From assembly GCA_026995045.1 (NCBI GenBank), contig JALWPK010000257.1, forward strand, positions 40,264 through 104,263: 64,000 nucleotides of DNA, in the 5' to 3' direction. The DNA comes from Gammaproteobacteria bacterium (lineage in GTDB: Bacteria; Pseudomonadota; Gammaproteobacteria; SZUA-229). The notes under the pieces were generated by a model. That model saw nothing but the letters and a program-made list of their open reading frames with translations. It did not search any database and had not been told where the DNA came from. The position numbers and the translations under genes are program-made. This document shows, piece by piece, positions 31,629 through 42,820 of this stretch. How positions within the stretch are numbered: position 1 is the first letter of the stretch; every line of letters starts with the position of its first letter.

Positions 31629-31799
31629 AATATTCCGTTAGTTTGATTGCTGATTTACAGAGTGTGATTTTATAGGTTTTGTTGGACAATAGCCAAGTAA
31701 TGGCCGACATTTTCGGCATCTCCCGTCAATCCTGCCCGGAATAGCATGTGGCCACGCCGGAGCAGCAAAGTTCAGCCAGCAGTATAGCCGGTACAGACC

Positions 31800-33062
31800 C
31801 TAGACCGCATCCAGCTGGCGCAGCGCGGAAGGCAGCAACTTCAGGTCGACCAGGGCTGTCAGCAGCGCCTTGAGAAATGTGGCTTCGTTCTCGTACACCA
31901 GTTTGTAGTACTGGATTTTCATGGTGAGCGCGGCGCCGAATACAATGGCGACAAAGGCCAGTATCGAACCCACTGCTAGAGTGGAAAAACCGGTAATACC
32001 CTGGCCGATGGTGCAACCCAGCGCCAGTACGCCGCCAAAACCCATCAGCAGCGCGCCGATGAAATGGGTGATGAAATCTTTGGCGCCGACGAACCACTCG
32101 ATGCGGAACGAGCGGCTGACGAGCGCCCACAAAAACGAGCCCAGTATCACGCCAAACACCGACATCAGGCCGAAGGTCAGCAGGCTGTTGTCCAGTTTTT
32201 CCATCAGGTAACCGTAGGTCTGGCCAATCGGGTTGATAAATGTGAATGATTGCGGGTTGAGCGTACGCCCCTGCGCCGGCTTGCCGTCATCGCTTTCCGC
32301 CAGCATGTCCCATTCCTGATAGTAGTCGCTGAGGCGATAAGGGCCGTCTTCGGTATTGACCATGACATTGCTGCTGACATACCAGCCGCCGACAATCACC
32401 GCGCCGACAACAATGCCGGCCAGAATGTTGTCACGGTTGCCGCGCAAATCTTCAGAGAGGAACGCATAGACCAGCAGGCCAAAGCCAATAACCAGACCGG
32501 CCAGCAGGCGCGCCATCGCGATGTTGTCGCCGCCGATCAGCGCGCCGATATCCTGTTTGCCATCCAGCACCACGGACAGGGGGTGCACCCAGTCGATAAA
32601 CAGCACGCTGTAAAGTGTCTGGTCGCTGTCGGGGAAGGGGTTGGTCATGTAATAGGCGACCACGGCGATGACGGCGAATACGAATACCGATTTGAGATTG
32701 CCGCCGCCAAAACGCACCAGGGTTTTGTTGCCGCAACCGCTGGCCAGCGTCATGCCGATGCCGAACAGGAGTCCGCCAATCAGGTTTTCACCGTAAATCA
32801 GCGTGCTGGCGCGATAGGGAGGAAAACTGTTATCGGCATCGATCAGCGAAAAGTATTCCAGCAGGGCGACGCCAACAATGGCGATGGCAATCGCCAGCAA
32901 CCAGGCGCGAAAGCGCCCGGTGTCGCCCATGTTGACCATGTCGGACACGGCGCCCATGGTGCAGAAATTGGTTTTATTCGCCACCGCGCCGAAGACCAGG
33001 CTGATGATGAAAACAGACCACAAAAAAAACGACAGCGCGTCGGTGAAAGTATCAAAAACCAT
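31800..33062 (-). CDS. YeeE/YedE-family membrane protein
   Basis: 'NKTNFCTMGAVSDMVNMGD', 'FGIGMTLASGCGNKTLVR', 'GFGGVLALGCTIGQGITG'. Confidence 0.85.
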   Translation of the reverse strand: MVFDTFTDALSFFLWSVFIISLVFGAVANKTNFCTMGAVSDMVNMGDTGRFRAWLLAIAIAIVGVALLEYFSLIDADNSFPPYRASTLIYGENLIGGLLFGIGMTLASGCGNKTLVRFGGGNLKSVFVFAVIAVVAYYMTNPFPDSDQTLYSVLFIDWVHPLSVVLDGKQDIGALIGGDNIAMARLLAGLVIGFGLLVYAFLSEDLRGNRDNILAGIVVGAVIVGGWYVSSNVMVNTEDGPYRLSDYYQEWDMLAESDDGKPAQGRTLNPQSFTFINPIGQTYGYLMEKLDNSLLTFGLMSVFGVILGSFLWALVSRSFRIEWFVGAKDFITHFIGALLMGFGGVLALGCTIGQGITGFSTLAVGSILAFVAIVFGAALTMKIQYYKLVYENEATFLKALLTALVDLKLLPSALRQLDAV

Positions 33063-33179
33063 GAGGGATACCCGCGTGAGTTTGGGAAACGAACAGGACG
33101 CCAATTATAACGCCGCCTAGCATAAATGGCAGCCGCGATACGACCGCCAGCATCAACAACAGACGTATGGCGGGTGGTT

Positions 33180-34907
33180 TTATTCGCCCATGCTTTTGCC
33201 TGTTTGGCGGATTTTGAAAAGCGGCTCCACCAGTCCGGTTTCAGGCCCGCCATCGGCGGTTTTTTCAGATAGCTGGCGAAACGCCTGCGCCAGCTTGTCG
33301 CCGCGCCAGTTATCGGGATGGTCGCTGTAGAGCGCGGAGTTGAGTTCGCGAATGGCGTTGGCGCTGGCCTCGTCCATCAGTGGGACAATATCCATCAGGT
33401 TGCCGATACGCTGTGTTGGCCAGCGCGCGCTGGCCCAGGCAAGCAAGGCGTTTTTGCAACTGCGCGCGTCATGTTGCTGGCAGCTGTGCAATACCTGGTT
33501 GCGCAGCTTGCTGACCGAGGCGGTCGGTTTGGCGGCGGGAGCTTTGCGGCGACTGAACAACCAGGCCACAATCGTCAACGCCCAGCCTGTCGCCAGCGCC
33601 AGACTGAGCCATTTCCAGAATGGCGCTGATGCGGCCTGTGGCTGTGATAGATGCGAAGCGATGTCGGGTTTGCCCGCTGGTGTGGCGTCGCTGGCGGCAG
33701 CTGCCGGGTCGGGTTTCGCGGTGGTCGGTTTGGCGCTGCCGCTGACCACCAGGGTTGTGGCCGGCAGGGTGGCGACTTCCGCCTTGCCGGTACGGGTATT
33801 CCACCACGGGATGCGCACTTCCGGCAGAGTGTATTTGCCGCCATAGGCGGGAATCATCGCAATCTTGACTTGTTTGCTGGCGACCACGCCATTGCCGTCG
33901 GTTCTGCTGTCGAGCACGGGTTTGTCCGGGTACTGTTTGACGCCATCGGTTTCCGGCAGCTGGATGTCGGGTAGCTGCGAAGCCAGTATGCCGTGCGCCA
34001 TCAGGGTGATGGTGCGGGTCACCGGTTCGCCTGCGGCCAGTTTGGACGGATCCTGCGACCATTCTTCCTTGATCAATACCTGCTCGGCGGGCAGCCACTC
34101 GCTGCTGTTGACGCCGAAGGGTATCGGTTTGACTTCAATCTCGATCGGCGCGGAATGCACGCGTTTGAGCGCGCCATTGACAAACGGGTCAAAGAATGAA
34201 CGTCGGGTGGCTCCAATATGGGCTTCAAAACGTATGGGCTTGATCGTCAGCTTGCCGCTGGTTTGTGGAAAGATGGCGTATTTTCTTTCTATTACACCAT
34301 AACGCACGCCGTTGCGCACCACTTCATAATTACTGTCATCCCCCAGTTTTTCTATAATGGCATACGGGTCAGAAGTTTCGATATCACTGAGGCTGGCATT
34401 GCGCACATCCCTTTTGTGGAACAGTTTTATGTCCAGCACAAGTTGCGCCTGCCGCCATACTGTTTTCTTGTCGGTTGTCACCTGTATGCTGATGGCCTGA
34501 TCAGCCGCAGGCTGGCCGCCGGCATTGCTGTCTTTCACTGTGACGCGCAACGATGGACTGCTGTCCTTGCCGAAGCGGATTGATGGAATCGTGAGCACGC
34601 CAACGTCCTTGCTGATTAAATCGATTGTCCACACGGTTTTACGGCTGAAGCTGCCGTTGACGTAGTTCATGCTGGTGCTCTGGCTGGTTCCCAGCACTTC
34701 AAAATCTTTTTTCAACGGCGACAGATCCGGCTCGCCGCTAACCTGGCCTTCCGCCTTTAATATCAGGCTGAATGATTCATCCAGCGTCACCGGATTGCGG
34801 CTGACCGATGCGGTAATATTGGCGGCAAGCGCTGTTACAGCAGTCAATAAAAGAACTGCTGCCGTCAAAAACTGTTTCATCATGTGTGTCATAAAATTAA
34901 AATTCAC
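33180..34907 (-). CDS. batD: BatD-family protein
   Basis: 'SVSRNPVTLDESFSLILKAEG', 'DFEVLGTSQSTSMNYVNG'; last gene of moxR/bat cluster. Confidence 0.88.
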   Translation of the reverse strand: MNFNFMTHMMKQFLTAAVLLLTAVTALAANITASVSRNPVTLDESFSLILKAEGQVSGEPDLSPLKKDFEVLGTSQSTSMNYVNGSFSRKTVWTIDLISKDVGVLTIPSIRFGKDSSPSLRVTVKDSNAGGQPAADQAISIQVTTDKKTVWRQAQLVLDIKLFHKRDVRNASLSDIETSDPYAIIEKLGDDSNYEVVRNGVRYGVIERKYAIFPQTSGKLTIKPIRFEAHIGATRRSFFDPFVNGALKRVHSAPIEIEVKPIPFGVNSSEWLPAEQVLIKEEWSQDPSKLAAGEPVTRTITLMAHGILASQLPDIQLPETDGVKQYPDKPVLDSRTDGNGVVASKQVKIAMIPAYGGKYTLPEVRIPWWNTRTGKAEVATLPATTLVVSGSAKPTTAKPDPAAAASDATPAGKPDIASHLSQPQAASAPFWKWLSLALATGWALTIVAWLFSRRKAPAAKPTASVSKLRNQVLHSCQQHDARSCKNALLAWASARWPTQRIGNLMDIVPLMDEASANAIRELNSALYSDHPDNWRGDKLAQAFRQLSEKTADGGPETGLVEPLFKIRQTGKSMGE

Positions 34908-34924
34908 TATTCACTATTCACCAT

Positions 34925-36802
34925 TCACCACGGTTGTGAGGATTTGCTACGGCCTTCGCGCCGGTTGTACTGATAATAAAACTTGCGGCGCAACAGGCCA
35001 CCCGGGTCATCGGGTATGCGTTGCAGCCAACGTTCGGTGACTTTGGCCTTCGCATCATTTTCCTGTTCAGCCTGGTCAGCGAGCTGTGCAGTCTTTTCCT
35101 GTTGCTGGTCAGCGTCCTGCTGTTGTTTAGCTTTCTGCTTGGCCTGTTGTTGCTGCACATTGTCGTCCTGTTGCTGATTTGGTTTTCCCTGCGCCTGCGT
35201 TTGCTGTTCCTTTTGCTGCTCATCAGTGGATTGTTGTGATGCGTTTTGTTGCTCTGCTTGCTGTTGAGCTTTTTGATTTTTCTGTTTGTCCTGATTCTGC
35301 CCCGCCTGTTGCCGGTTCTGCGTATTTTGCTGTTGCTGCTGATTGTTTTGCCTGTCTTGTTGCTGTTGGTTCTGTTGTTGCTGCTGTTGCAGCAGGTCTT
35401 CCACCAGTTTTTTGTTGTATGCGGCATCTTCGTTTTGCGGATCAAGCTCCAGCGCGGCATCGTAGGTCTCAACCGCCTGTTGGTATTGCCCCATTTTCGC
35501 CAGCGCGTTAGCCTTGTTGTAAAGCACGTCGCTTTCACTCAGGCGTTTAACTGGCGGTGTTTTTGTTTTGGCTTCGGGATTTGCCTGCAATGCGCTGTCA
35601 AGCGTGCTGGCGGCCTGTTCGTATTTACCCTGTTTGTACAGCGCCGTTGCTTTCCATAACGGGTCCTGGAATTTTTCAGCGGCGGTTTTGCTGTCACCCT
35701 GCTCAAACGCCTGCATCGCCTGCTGATCCTTGCTGCGCCATAATTCATCAAGCTCGAGTGCGCTGGCGGTGCGCGGCTGTATGGCGCTGAACACGGTCAG
35801 CGCCAGCGTTGTGCTGAGCAGCCAGCCTTTGCGCGCATACAGGGCGACGATGGGGACGAGCAGCAACAGCAGCCACGGCCCCTGTTCGCGCCAGACATCC
35901 GCGGTCACATCCTGCTGGCTTTCATGCATGTCGACGTCTGCCGCATCGATCAGCGACAACAGGGCATTGATGTCGCTGTCATCATTGGTGATGGCGCGGT
36001 AGCGGCCGCCAGCGGCAGCGGCTGCCTGTTTCAACAGGGTTTCATCCATTTTGGCGATGACAATGGCGCCGTTATTATCCTGCAGAAAACCGCCGGATTT
36101 GGGTATCGGGCTGCCCTCGGCTGTGCCAACGCCGAGTATCGACAACCGGTATTTGCCTTGCAGCAGTTCGGTGATGGCGTCGATGTCCTGTGGCCGCATG
36201 CCATCGGTAATCAGCAGGATGTGGCCTTCGGCGCTGCCCGCCTGTTGCATCAGCTCGACCGATTTTTTCACTGCAGCGACTACATTGCTGCCCTGCGCCG
36301 GCATCAGCTCGGCATCCAGTGTTGGCGCAAGGTTGGCGATGGTGTCATTGTCATCGGTCAGCGGGGTGACGGTGAAGGCGTCATCTGCGTACACCACCAG
36401 CGCGGTCTGCCCGGTTTTGCGCGCCTTGAGAATATCCAGCAACTTGAGCCGGGCGCGGCTAAGGCGTGAGGGTTTCAGGTCGGTGGCATTCATCGATTGT
36501 GACAGATCCAGCGCGATCACCAGCGCAGACTGATCGCGGAACACCGGCGTCGGCAGTTTTTCCCAGGCGGGACCGGCGGCGGCGAGAATGGCCAGCGCGC
36601 CAGCGAGGAACAGCAGCCAGTTGATCGGGCGGCTGCGTGCGCCGCCCGCTTGCGTTAATACATATGGCAGCAGTTGTTCATCGCAGACATTTTTCCAGCT
36701 CTGGCTGCTGCGGGTTTTGCGCAATGACAGCGCGAACAGCACCGCCAGCGGAATCAGCGCAAGCAGCCACATCGGCCGGACAAGATGCAGTTGTTCTATC
36801 AT
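34925..36802 (-). CDS. VWA + TPR protein (BatB/BatC fusion) with Gln-rich tail
   Basis: VWA 'LVIALDLSQSMNATDLKPSRL', TPR 'NKANALAKMGQYQQAVETYDAALELDPQNEDAAYN', then Q-rich segment. Confidence 0.87.
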   Translation of the reverse strand: MIEQLHLVRPMWLLALIPLAVLFALSLRKTRSSQSWKNVCDEQLLPYVLTQAGGARSRPINWLLFLAGALAILAAAGPAWEKLPTPVFRDQSALVIALDLSQSMNATDLKPSRLSRARLKLLDILKARKTGQTALVVYADDAFTVTPLTDDNDTIANLAPTLDAELMPAQGSNVVAAVKKSVELMQQAGSAEGHILLITDGMRPQDIDAITELLQGKYRLSILGVGTAEGSPIPKSGGFLQDNNGAIVIAKMDETLLKQAAAAAGGRYRAITNDDSDINALLSLIDAADVDMHESQQDVTADVWREQGPWLLLLLVPIVALYARKGWLLSTTLALTVFSAIQPRTASALELDELWRSKDQQAMQAFEQGDSKTAAEKFQDPLWKATALYKQGKYEQAASTLDSALQANPEAKTKTPPVKRLSESDVLYNKANALAKMGQYQQAVETYDAALELDPQNEDAAYNKKLVEDLLQQQQQQNQQQQDRQNNQQQQQNTQNRQQAGQNQDKQKNQKAQQQAEQQNASQQSTDEQQKEQQTQAQGKPNQQQDDNVQQQQAKQKAKQQQDADQQQEKTAQLADQAEQENDAKAKVTERWLQRIPDDPGGLLRRKFYYQYNRREGRSKSSQPW

Positions 36803-37803
36803 TCGCGTAACCTGAGAATACTGATTAATGTGGCGGCCAGCAGCGCAAATGCAAGCGGCCACATATATAAAGCGCGTGTCGGGCGATAGCTTTTGGTGTC
36901 GCGTTCAACCGGCTCCAGTTGATCCAGTATCTGGTAAATCCGTTCGAGTTCTTTGACATTGTGCGCGCGAAAATATTCACCGCCGGTTTTTTGTGCAATG
37001 GCTTTCAGTGTGGCCTCATCCAGGTCGGAGTTAACGCCGCGCATCAAACCCAGTCCGAAGCTGGACATGCCGCGCGCGCCGCCGATGCCAATGGTGTAGA
37101 TTTTCATGTTTTCTTTTGCCGCCAGTTCCGCCGCCTGTATCGGGCCAATGGAGCCGGCGTTGCTTTCACCGTCAGTCAGCAGAATCAGCACTTTTTCCGC
37201 GCGTTTGTCCGGGTGGTTTTTTTCCGATTCCAGCAAACGTTTCAATGCCAGTCCGATGGCGTCGCCAATCGCGGTGGCCTTGCCCGCCAGCCCGATGGCC
37301 GATTCCAGCAACAGGGTTTTCACGGTTTTGCGGTCGAAGGTCAGCGGCGCCTGCAGGTAAGCCTGCTCACCAAACAGAATCAGCCCGATGCGGTCACCGA
37401 CACGGCGTTCGATAAAATCACTGGCGACATATTTGGTGGCGGTGAGGCGGTCGACCACATTGCCCTTGATAATAAAGTCGCGGGTTTTCATACTGCCCGA
37501 CAGGTCAATCGCCATCATCAGGTCACGGCCGCTTACTGGCAGTTCAATCGGCTCGCCGACATATTGGGGCCTCGCGGTGGCGGCAACCAGCGCCAGCCAG
37601 CCCATAGCGTACAGCCATGCCGGCAAACGTTTGCGGCTTTGTTTGTGTTCGCCCTGGCCGAGTGCGAAATCATTCAGATAGGGCACCTTGAGCGCGGCTT
37701 CACGATGTTCGCGGGCGGCGGGCAGCAGCCGGTACACAAGCAGCGGCAAAGGCAGCAGCACAAAGGCCCAGGGCCATTCAAACTGTATGGCGTCCCACAT
37801 CAT
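36799..37803 (-). CDS. VWA domain protein BatA
   Basis: 'LMMAIDLSGSMKTRDF', 'LLTDGESNAGSI'. Confidence 0.88.
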   Translation of the reverse strand: MMWDAIQFEWPWAFVLLPLPLLVYRLLPAAREHREAALKVPYLNDFALGQGEHKQSRKRLPAWLYAMGWLALVAATARPQYVGEPIELPVSGRDLMMAIDLSGSMKTRDFIIKGNVVDRLTATKYVASDFIERRVGDRIGLILFGEQAYLQAPLTFDRKTVKTLLLESAIGLAGKATAIGDAIGLALKRLLESEKNHPDKRAEKVLILLTDGESNAGSIGPIQAAELAAKENMKIYTIGIGGARGMSSFGLGLMRGVNSDLDEATLKAIAQKTGGEYFRAHNVKELERIYQILDQLEPVERDTKSYRPTRALYMWPLAFALLAATLISILRLRE

Positions 37804-38324
37804 GCGCGTTGCCCGTTGTGGATAAAGCCCTGGCGATAAGCCTGTTGCAGGGTGCGCCCGACCAGACTGAACAGCGGCGTGATTTGTTTCTCGTCAATTG
37901 CTTCTGCCGGTTTGTAGGGCGCATCGAGCAATAACTTGCCAGCGCCTGCGCTGTAATCATGGCTGTTGCTGATGTTGTCGAGAAAAGCCAGCCAGCGCTC
38001 GCCAGTGAGTCCGGCCACGTCCTTGCGCGGGAATAAACTGATGCAGGCGCGGCGCAACAGCACGGAAAGCTGCGATACAGTTTTCGCGCTGTCGTGATGT
38101 TGCTGATAGTCGTTTTTAATGGCGTCGAGTTGTGATTCCAGCTCACGCAAAATGCGTCGTTGCCGCCAGCGCCGGTACAGCCACCCACTGACAGCCAGCG
38201 CAATGATGATAACGGCGAACAGTATCCACCAGCCAGGCGCAGGCGGCCACCACGACACCGGTTCGGGCAGGTGGATGTCGCGCAGTGGCAGGTCGGTCGG
38301 ATTGAAAGGCTTGCCTGTATTCAT
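37800..38324 (-). CDS. DUF4381-family protein
   Basis: 'LRDIHLPEPVSWWPPAPGWWIL' hallmark. Confidence 0.85.
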   Translation of the reverse strand: MNTGKPFNPTDLPLRDIHLPEPVSWWPPAPGWWILFAVIIIALAVSGWLYRRWRQRRILRELESQLDAIKNDYQQHHDSAKTVSQLSVLLRRACISLFPRKDVAGLTGERWLAFLDNISNSHDYSAGAGKLLLDAPYKPAEAIDEKQITPLFSLVGRTLQQAYRQGFIHNGQRA

Positions 38325-39274
38325 CCTGCGCGATACTGGTTGGTCAGGCTGGCGCGCAAGCCCAGCCCGGTTTGTAGCGCGGTCAGCGGATCATCCCGGG
38401 TCGATACCGGCAGGTAAAACATGCGGTGCTGGCGACACAGTTTTTGCAAATGCTTTCGCTGCGTATCAAAACGCTGGTGGTATTGTTCGCGGTAGTGCTT
38501 GTCTGATGTGTTGAGTGGTATCACGCGGTTGCCATCGCTGACCTGATAGTGTCCGCGTGCAGGCAAATGGTCTTCTATCGGGTCGCTGATGTGAATCATC
38601 ACAATGTCGCTGTGACGTGAAATATTGGCCAGGTGCACTTCGGCCTGGTGATTCATTTCGCGAAAGTCGCTGATCATGAACACCAGCGAGCCAGGCCGGG
38701 TGACCTTGCGCAGGCGCGACATTGCCGCCTGCATGTCGCGTTTTTCGACGGACTGGTTTTGTGGCCGCCAGGCCGGGTGATGCGCAATCGCGCCGAGAAT
38801 TTCCAGCGCCACATTCTTGCCTCGGCGTGGCCGGATTTCGGTATGCTGGTCGCCGGCAAAAATCAGCGCGCCGAGCCGGTCGTTGTGATTCACCGTGCTC
38901 CACGCCAGCAGGGCGGCGATTTTGCTGGCCACCACCGCCTTGAAAGCGCCGCGGGTGGCGAACATCATGGAGGCGTTCAGGTCCAGCCACAGCAATACCG
39001 GCCGTTCGCGTTCTTCGCGAAAAACCTTGGTGTGGGCGTTGCCGGTGCGTGCGGTGACGCGCCAGTCCATGTTGCGAATATCATCGCCCGGCATATACAT
39101 GCGCGATTCCTCGAACTCCATGCCGCGTCCCTTGAATGACGACAGATAGGCGCCGCCCTGCCGCGCGTGAATCTTGCTGCTGTGCAGCGGCAACTGCCTG
39201 GCCTGCTCGCGCAGACGAATCAGGCTGCGGGTGCTGATGGTGGTGATGCCGTCGGTGTCGGGGATGTTTGGCAT
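38321..39274 (-). CDS. DUF58 domain protein
   Basis: 'FKGRGMEFEESRMYMPGDDIRNMDWRVTARTGNAHTKVFREERERPVLLWLDLNASM'. Confidence 0.92.
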   Translation of the reverse strand: MPNIPDTDGITTISTRSLIRLREQARQLPLHSSKIHARQGGAYLSSFKGRGMEFEESRMYMPGDDIRNMDWRVTARTGNAHTKVFREERERPVLLWLDLNASMMFATRGAFKAVVASKIAALLAWSTVNHNDRLGALIFAGDQHTEIRPRRGKNVALEILGAIAHHPAWRPQNQSVEKRDMQAAMSRLRKVTRPGSLVFMISDFREMNHQAEVHLANISRHSDIVMIHISDPIEDHLPARGHYQVSDGNRVIPLNTSDKHYREQYHQRFDTQRKHLQKLCRQHRMFYLPVSTRDDPLTALQTGLGLRASLTNQYRAG

Positions 39275-39283
39275 GGTGTTTAT

Positions 39284-39531
39284 GCCACAGAGGTCACAGA
39301 GTGCGCAGAGGCTGACAAAATGCGTTCAGAAGCTGAATAGGAATTCGCATAGTGGTCTGAATTGTGTCGGCCTGGCATTCCGGTTGCAGTCGAAGGGATT
39401 CGCGCAACCTGTCGTGCGCCAGCAGGTTTTTCCCTGCGTGCGGAAAAGCACCCGGAAGCATAAGCTTGCGTATTCGGTTTCATATTCAAGAAATTCAACA
39501 GTCTCTCAGTGTGCTCTGTGTCCTCTGTGGC
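39284..39531. repeat. Inverted copies of a CCACAGAGG(T/A)CACAGAG intergenic repeat
   Basis: GCCACAGAGGTCACAGAG (39284-39301) and CTCTGTGTCCTCTGTGGC (39514-39531), 17/18 complementary. Confidence 0.75.
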
Positions 39532-39540
39532 AAAATTCCA

Positions 39541-40509
<969 letters not shown>

Positions 40510-40713
40510 ATATGTTCGCTTGTTGTTCGGGCACGATACAACCCATTGTAGAGGCCTGTTTCAGCCACTACAAATGAATTGAGTGAAAAATGCGGTTTTA
40601 GCCAAATGTGTTGGCTATTGCCGTTCAAGGCAGAATCTGCTTGTTGTGTAAGATAGGGATAAAAGCACAGAGTTCAACCGGCTATCCCTGTCCGGTTGAA
40701 TGCATTGCAGCGC

Positions 40714-42537
40714 CTAGTGCTGGTAGTTGACGCCGAGGAAGAATGTACGCGGCGTATTATTGGTAGTGTTGCCGAAAAAGTCAGTGGTTGTGCTGTAATG
40801 CACATCGGTGACATTTTCCAGCCGGGATGTTATCCGCCAGTGTTTGTCGATTGTGTAAGCGACTCTGGCATTGATCAGCGTGTAGCCGCCCAGGTAGGTG
40901 GTGTTGGCGGAGTCGGCATAGCGGCCACTCTGACGCAGCACACTGAGGCCAAAGCGATGCTTGCCCATTTGCCTGTCGACGCGCAGCTTGATGGTCTGTT
41001 TGGCGCGGTTTTGCAGGGTCAGGCCGGTGGCATCGTCAACCGGGTCGATTAATGATGCGTTAAGACCCAGCGCCGTATTATCCAGCTGGATGCTGTAATC
41101 AACTTCCATTCCCTTGATCGTGGCTTTATCAATATTATCGACACTGGTGAACGTTGTATTGGTTACAATCAGGTCATCAATCGATGTGCGATACACACGC
41201 GCATCAAGCATGCCGTTTGCTGTATGGCTGGTCACCGCCCATTCCCAGGTGCGTGAGCTTTCCGGCTTCAGATTGGGGTTGCCATTGAAGAAAGCCGAAG
41301 TGAAATACAGCTCGTTGAAATTGGGCGCCTTGAAGGCTGTGCCATAGGACAGGGTGGTGCGCACATTACCGTTGAGGTCGTATGCGTAGGCAAGACTGCC
41401 GGTGTTTTTTCTGCCAAAGGCTTCATTGTCATCGCTGCGCACGGCTGCCTGCACTTCATGCAAGTTAAACTTGCTTTGCACCAGTGCATAAATGCCCTTG
41501 TTATTCCGCCCGGTTTCAGCATAGCTGGTTGTGCTGTTTACCTTGTCATTCAAATAATCGAATCCGAATGACAGCGTGGCGCCATCGCTCAAGACAAGCT
41601 GGTTTTGCAAAAGCAGTTGTTCGCGCCGGGTTTCAAACAGGGTTTGTTCATTATTGAATGTGCCCGGGTTGAAAAAATCTTCTGTATTCAGATTGGTTTC
41701 CAACCGGTCGAGACTGCGTGCAATTTTCAGGTCGGTATCCCAGTTGTCTGTCAAAGCAGTGGTAAAACCGGCGTGAATGCTTTGCTGTTTATGGTCAGAT
41801 ACATTATCAAACGAATTGTTATCAAATTCCGTATCGCCCTGCGACTGCAATGCGCCGAAATAGATCCGGCTGCTGCCGCCGACTTGCAGACTGCCATTCA
41901 GTGTCACCGCATTATTGGTGTGGCCGTCGTCATCGTTTTCATTGTCGTTGGTGACATTGAAGCCGTCGGTAGACAGGTGACTGGCGGACAGCGACACGCT
42001 GCCGCTGTCATTGTGCATGCCAAAACCGGCTGTAGCGATGCGGGTGTTCTGCCCGCCAAGGGTCACGGAGGCTGACTGGTTGGCGGATTTGCGGGTGAAT
42101 ATCTGAATCACGCCGCCGATGGCTTCAGCGCCATACAGGGCGGAGCGTGGCCCGCGAACGATTTCAATGCGCTCGATTTGTTGCAGTGGAATCAGTTCCA
42201 GTGGTGTGGCGCCAGTGGTGACCGAGCCGATAATGACCCCGTCGACCATTACGATGACATGATCAGAGTTGGCGCCGCGCAGAAAAGTGCTGGTCTGGTG
42301 ACCGATGCCGCCGGTGGTGGAAAAGTCCAGTCCCGGCACGCGCATGCGCAGCAATTCCGGCAAGGATTGGCTCTGGCTGTTTGTAATGTCCTGCTGATTG
42401 ATGACCGTGACTGCGGTCATGGTCTGGTCTGCGGTTTGCGCAATGCGCGAAGCCGTAATCACAGGTTGCAGCCGGGTTTCCGCCTGAATGGGCAGAGACA
42501 GTGTCGCCAGGATGGCAATGGATAAAGTGGTTTTCAT
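40714..42537 (-). CDS. btuB: TonB-dependent cobalamin receptor (BtuB-like)
   Basis: TonB box/plug 'DQTMTAVTVINQQDI', 'IERIEIVRGPRSALYGAEAIGGVIQIFTRK'; preceded by cobalamin riboswitch. Confidence 0.9.
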   Translation of the reverse strand: MKTTLSIAILATLSLPIQAETRLQPVITASRIAQTADQTMTAVTVINQQDITNSQSQSLPELLRMRVPGLDFSTTGGIGHQTSTFLRGANSDHVIVMVDGVIIGSVTTGATPLELIPLQQIERIEIVRGPRSALYGAEAIGGVIQIFTRKSANQSASVTLGGQNTRIATAGFGMHNDSGSVSLSASHLSTDGFNVTNDNENDDDGHTNNAVTLNGSLQVGGSSRIYFGALQSQGDTEFDNNSFDNVSDHKQQSIHAGFTTALTDNWDTDLKIARSLDRLETNLNTEDFFNPGTFNNEQTLFETRREQLLLQNQLVLSDGATLSFGFDYLNDKVNSTTSYAETGRNNKGIYALVQSKFNLHEVQAAVRSDDNEAFGRKNTGSLAYAYDLNGNVRTTLSYGTAFKAPNFNELYFTSAFFNGNPNLKPESSRTWEWAVTSHTANGMLDARVYRTSIDDLIVTNTTFTSVDNIDKATIKGMEVDYSIQLDNTALGLNASLIDPVDDATGLTLQNRAKQTIKLRVDRQMGKHRFGLSVLRQSGRYADSANTTYLGGYTLINARVAYTIDKHWRITSRLENVTDVHYSTTTDFFGNTTNNTPRTFFLGVNYQH

Positions 42538-42579
42538 GGTTTTCTCCCGCGCCCGCCGCGCGTGTTGGTTAAAAGACAT

Positions 42580-42776
42580 GCTACGGGCCGGTATCCGGGC
42601 TGATGAGTGTCTGTCGACGGCTTGTTGCCTTCCCATGAACGTGTCACAGTGGTATTCAACAAGTTTGGCTCAATCACCGTTGCGGGGGCAGCTTCAGATT
42701 TGTTGTATGATTACAACGTACTGAATTCCCGTTTAACCCGGCGATTGTTGCCGGGCACCTGCAGCGCGGCGAACCT
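42580..42776 (-). ncRNA. Cobalamin (AdoCbl) riboswitch
   Basis: Minus strand contains 'GGTGCCC...GGGTTAAACGGGAATTCAGT', B12-box-like 'GCTGCCCCCGCAACGGTGA', 'GGGAAGGC', 'CAGCCCGGATACCGGCC'. Confidence 0.92.
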
Positions 42777-42820
42777 TAACCGCAAGCAGGAAGTAAAGCA
42801 ATAACCCGGATGACAGAGAT

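Noticed and set aside
32250-33110. 286-aa plus-strand ORF
   Set aside because: Antisense shadow of the YeeE/YedE gene.
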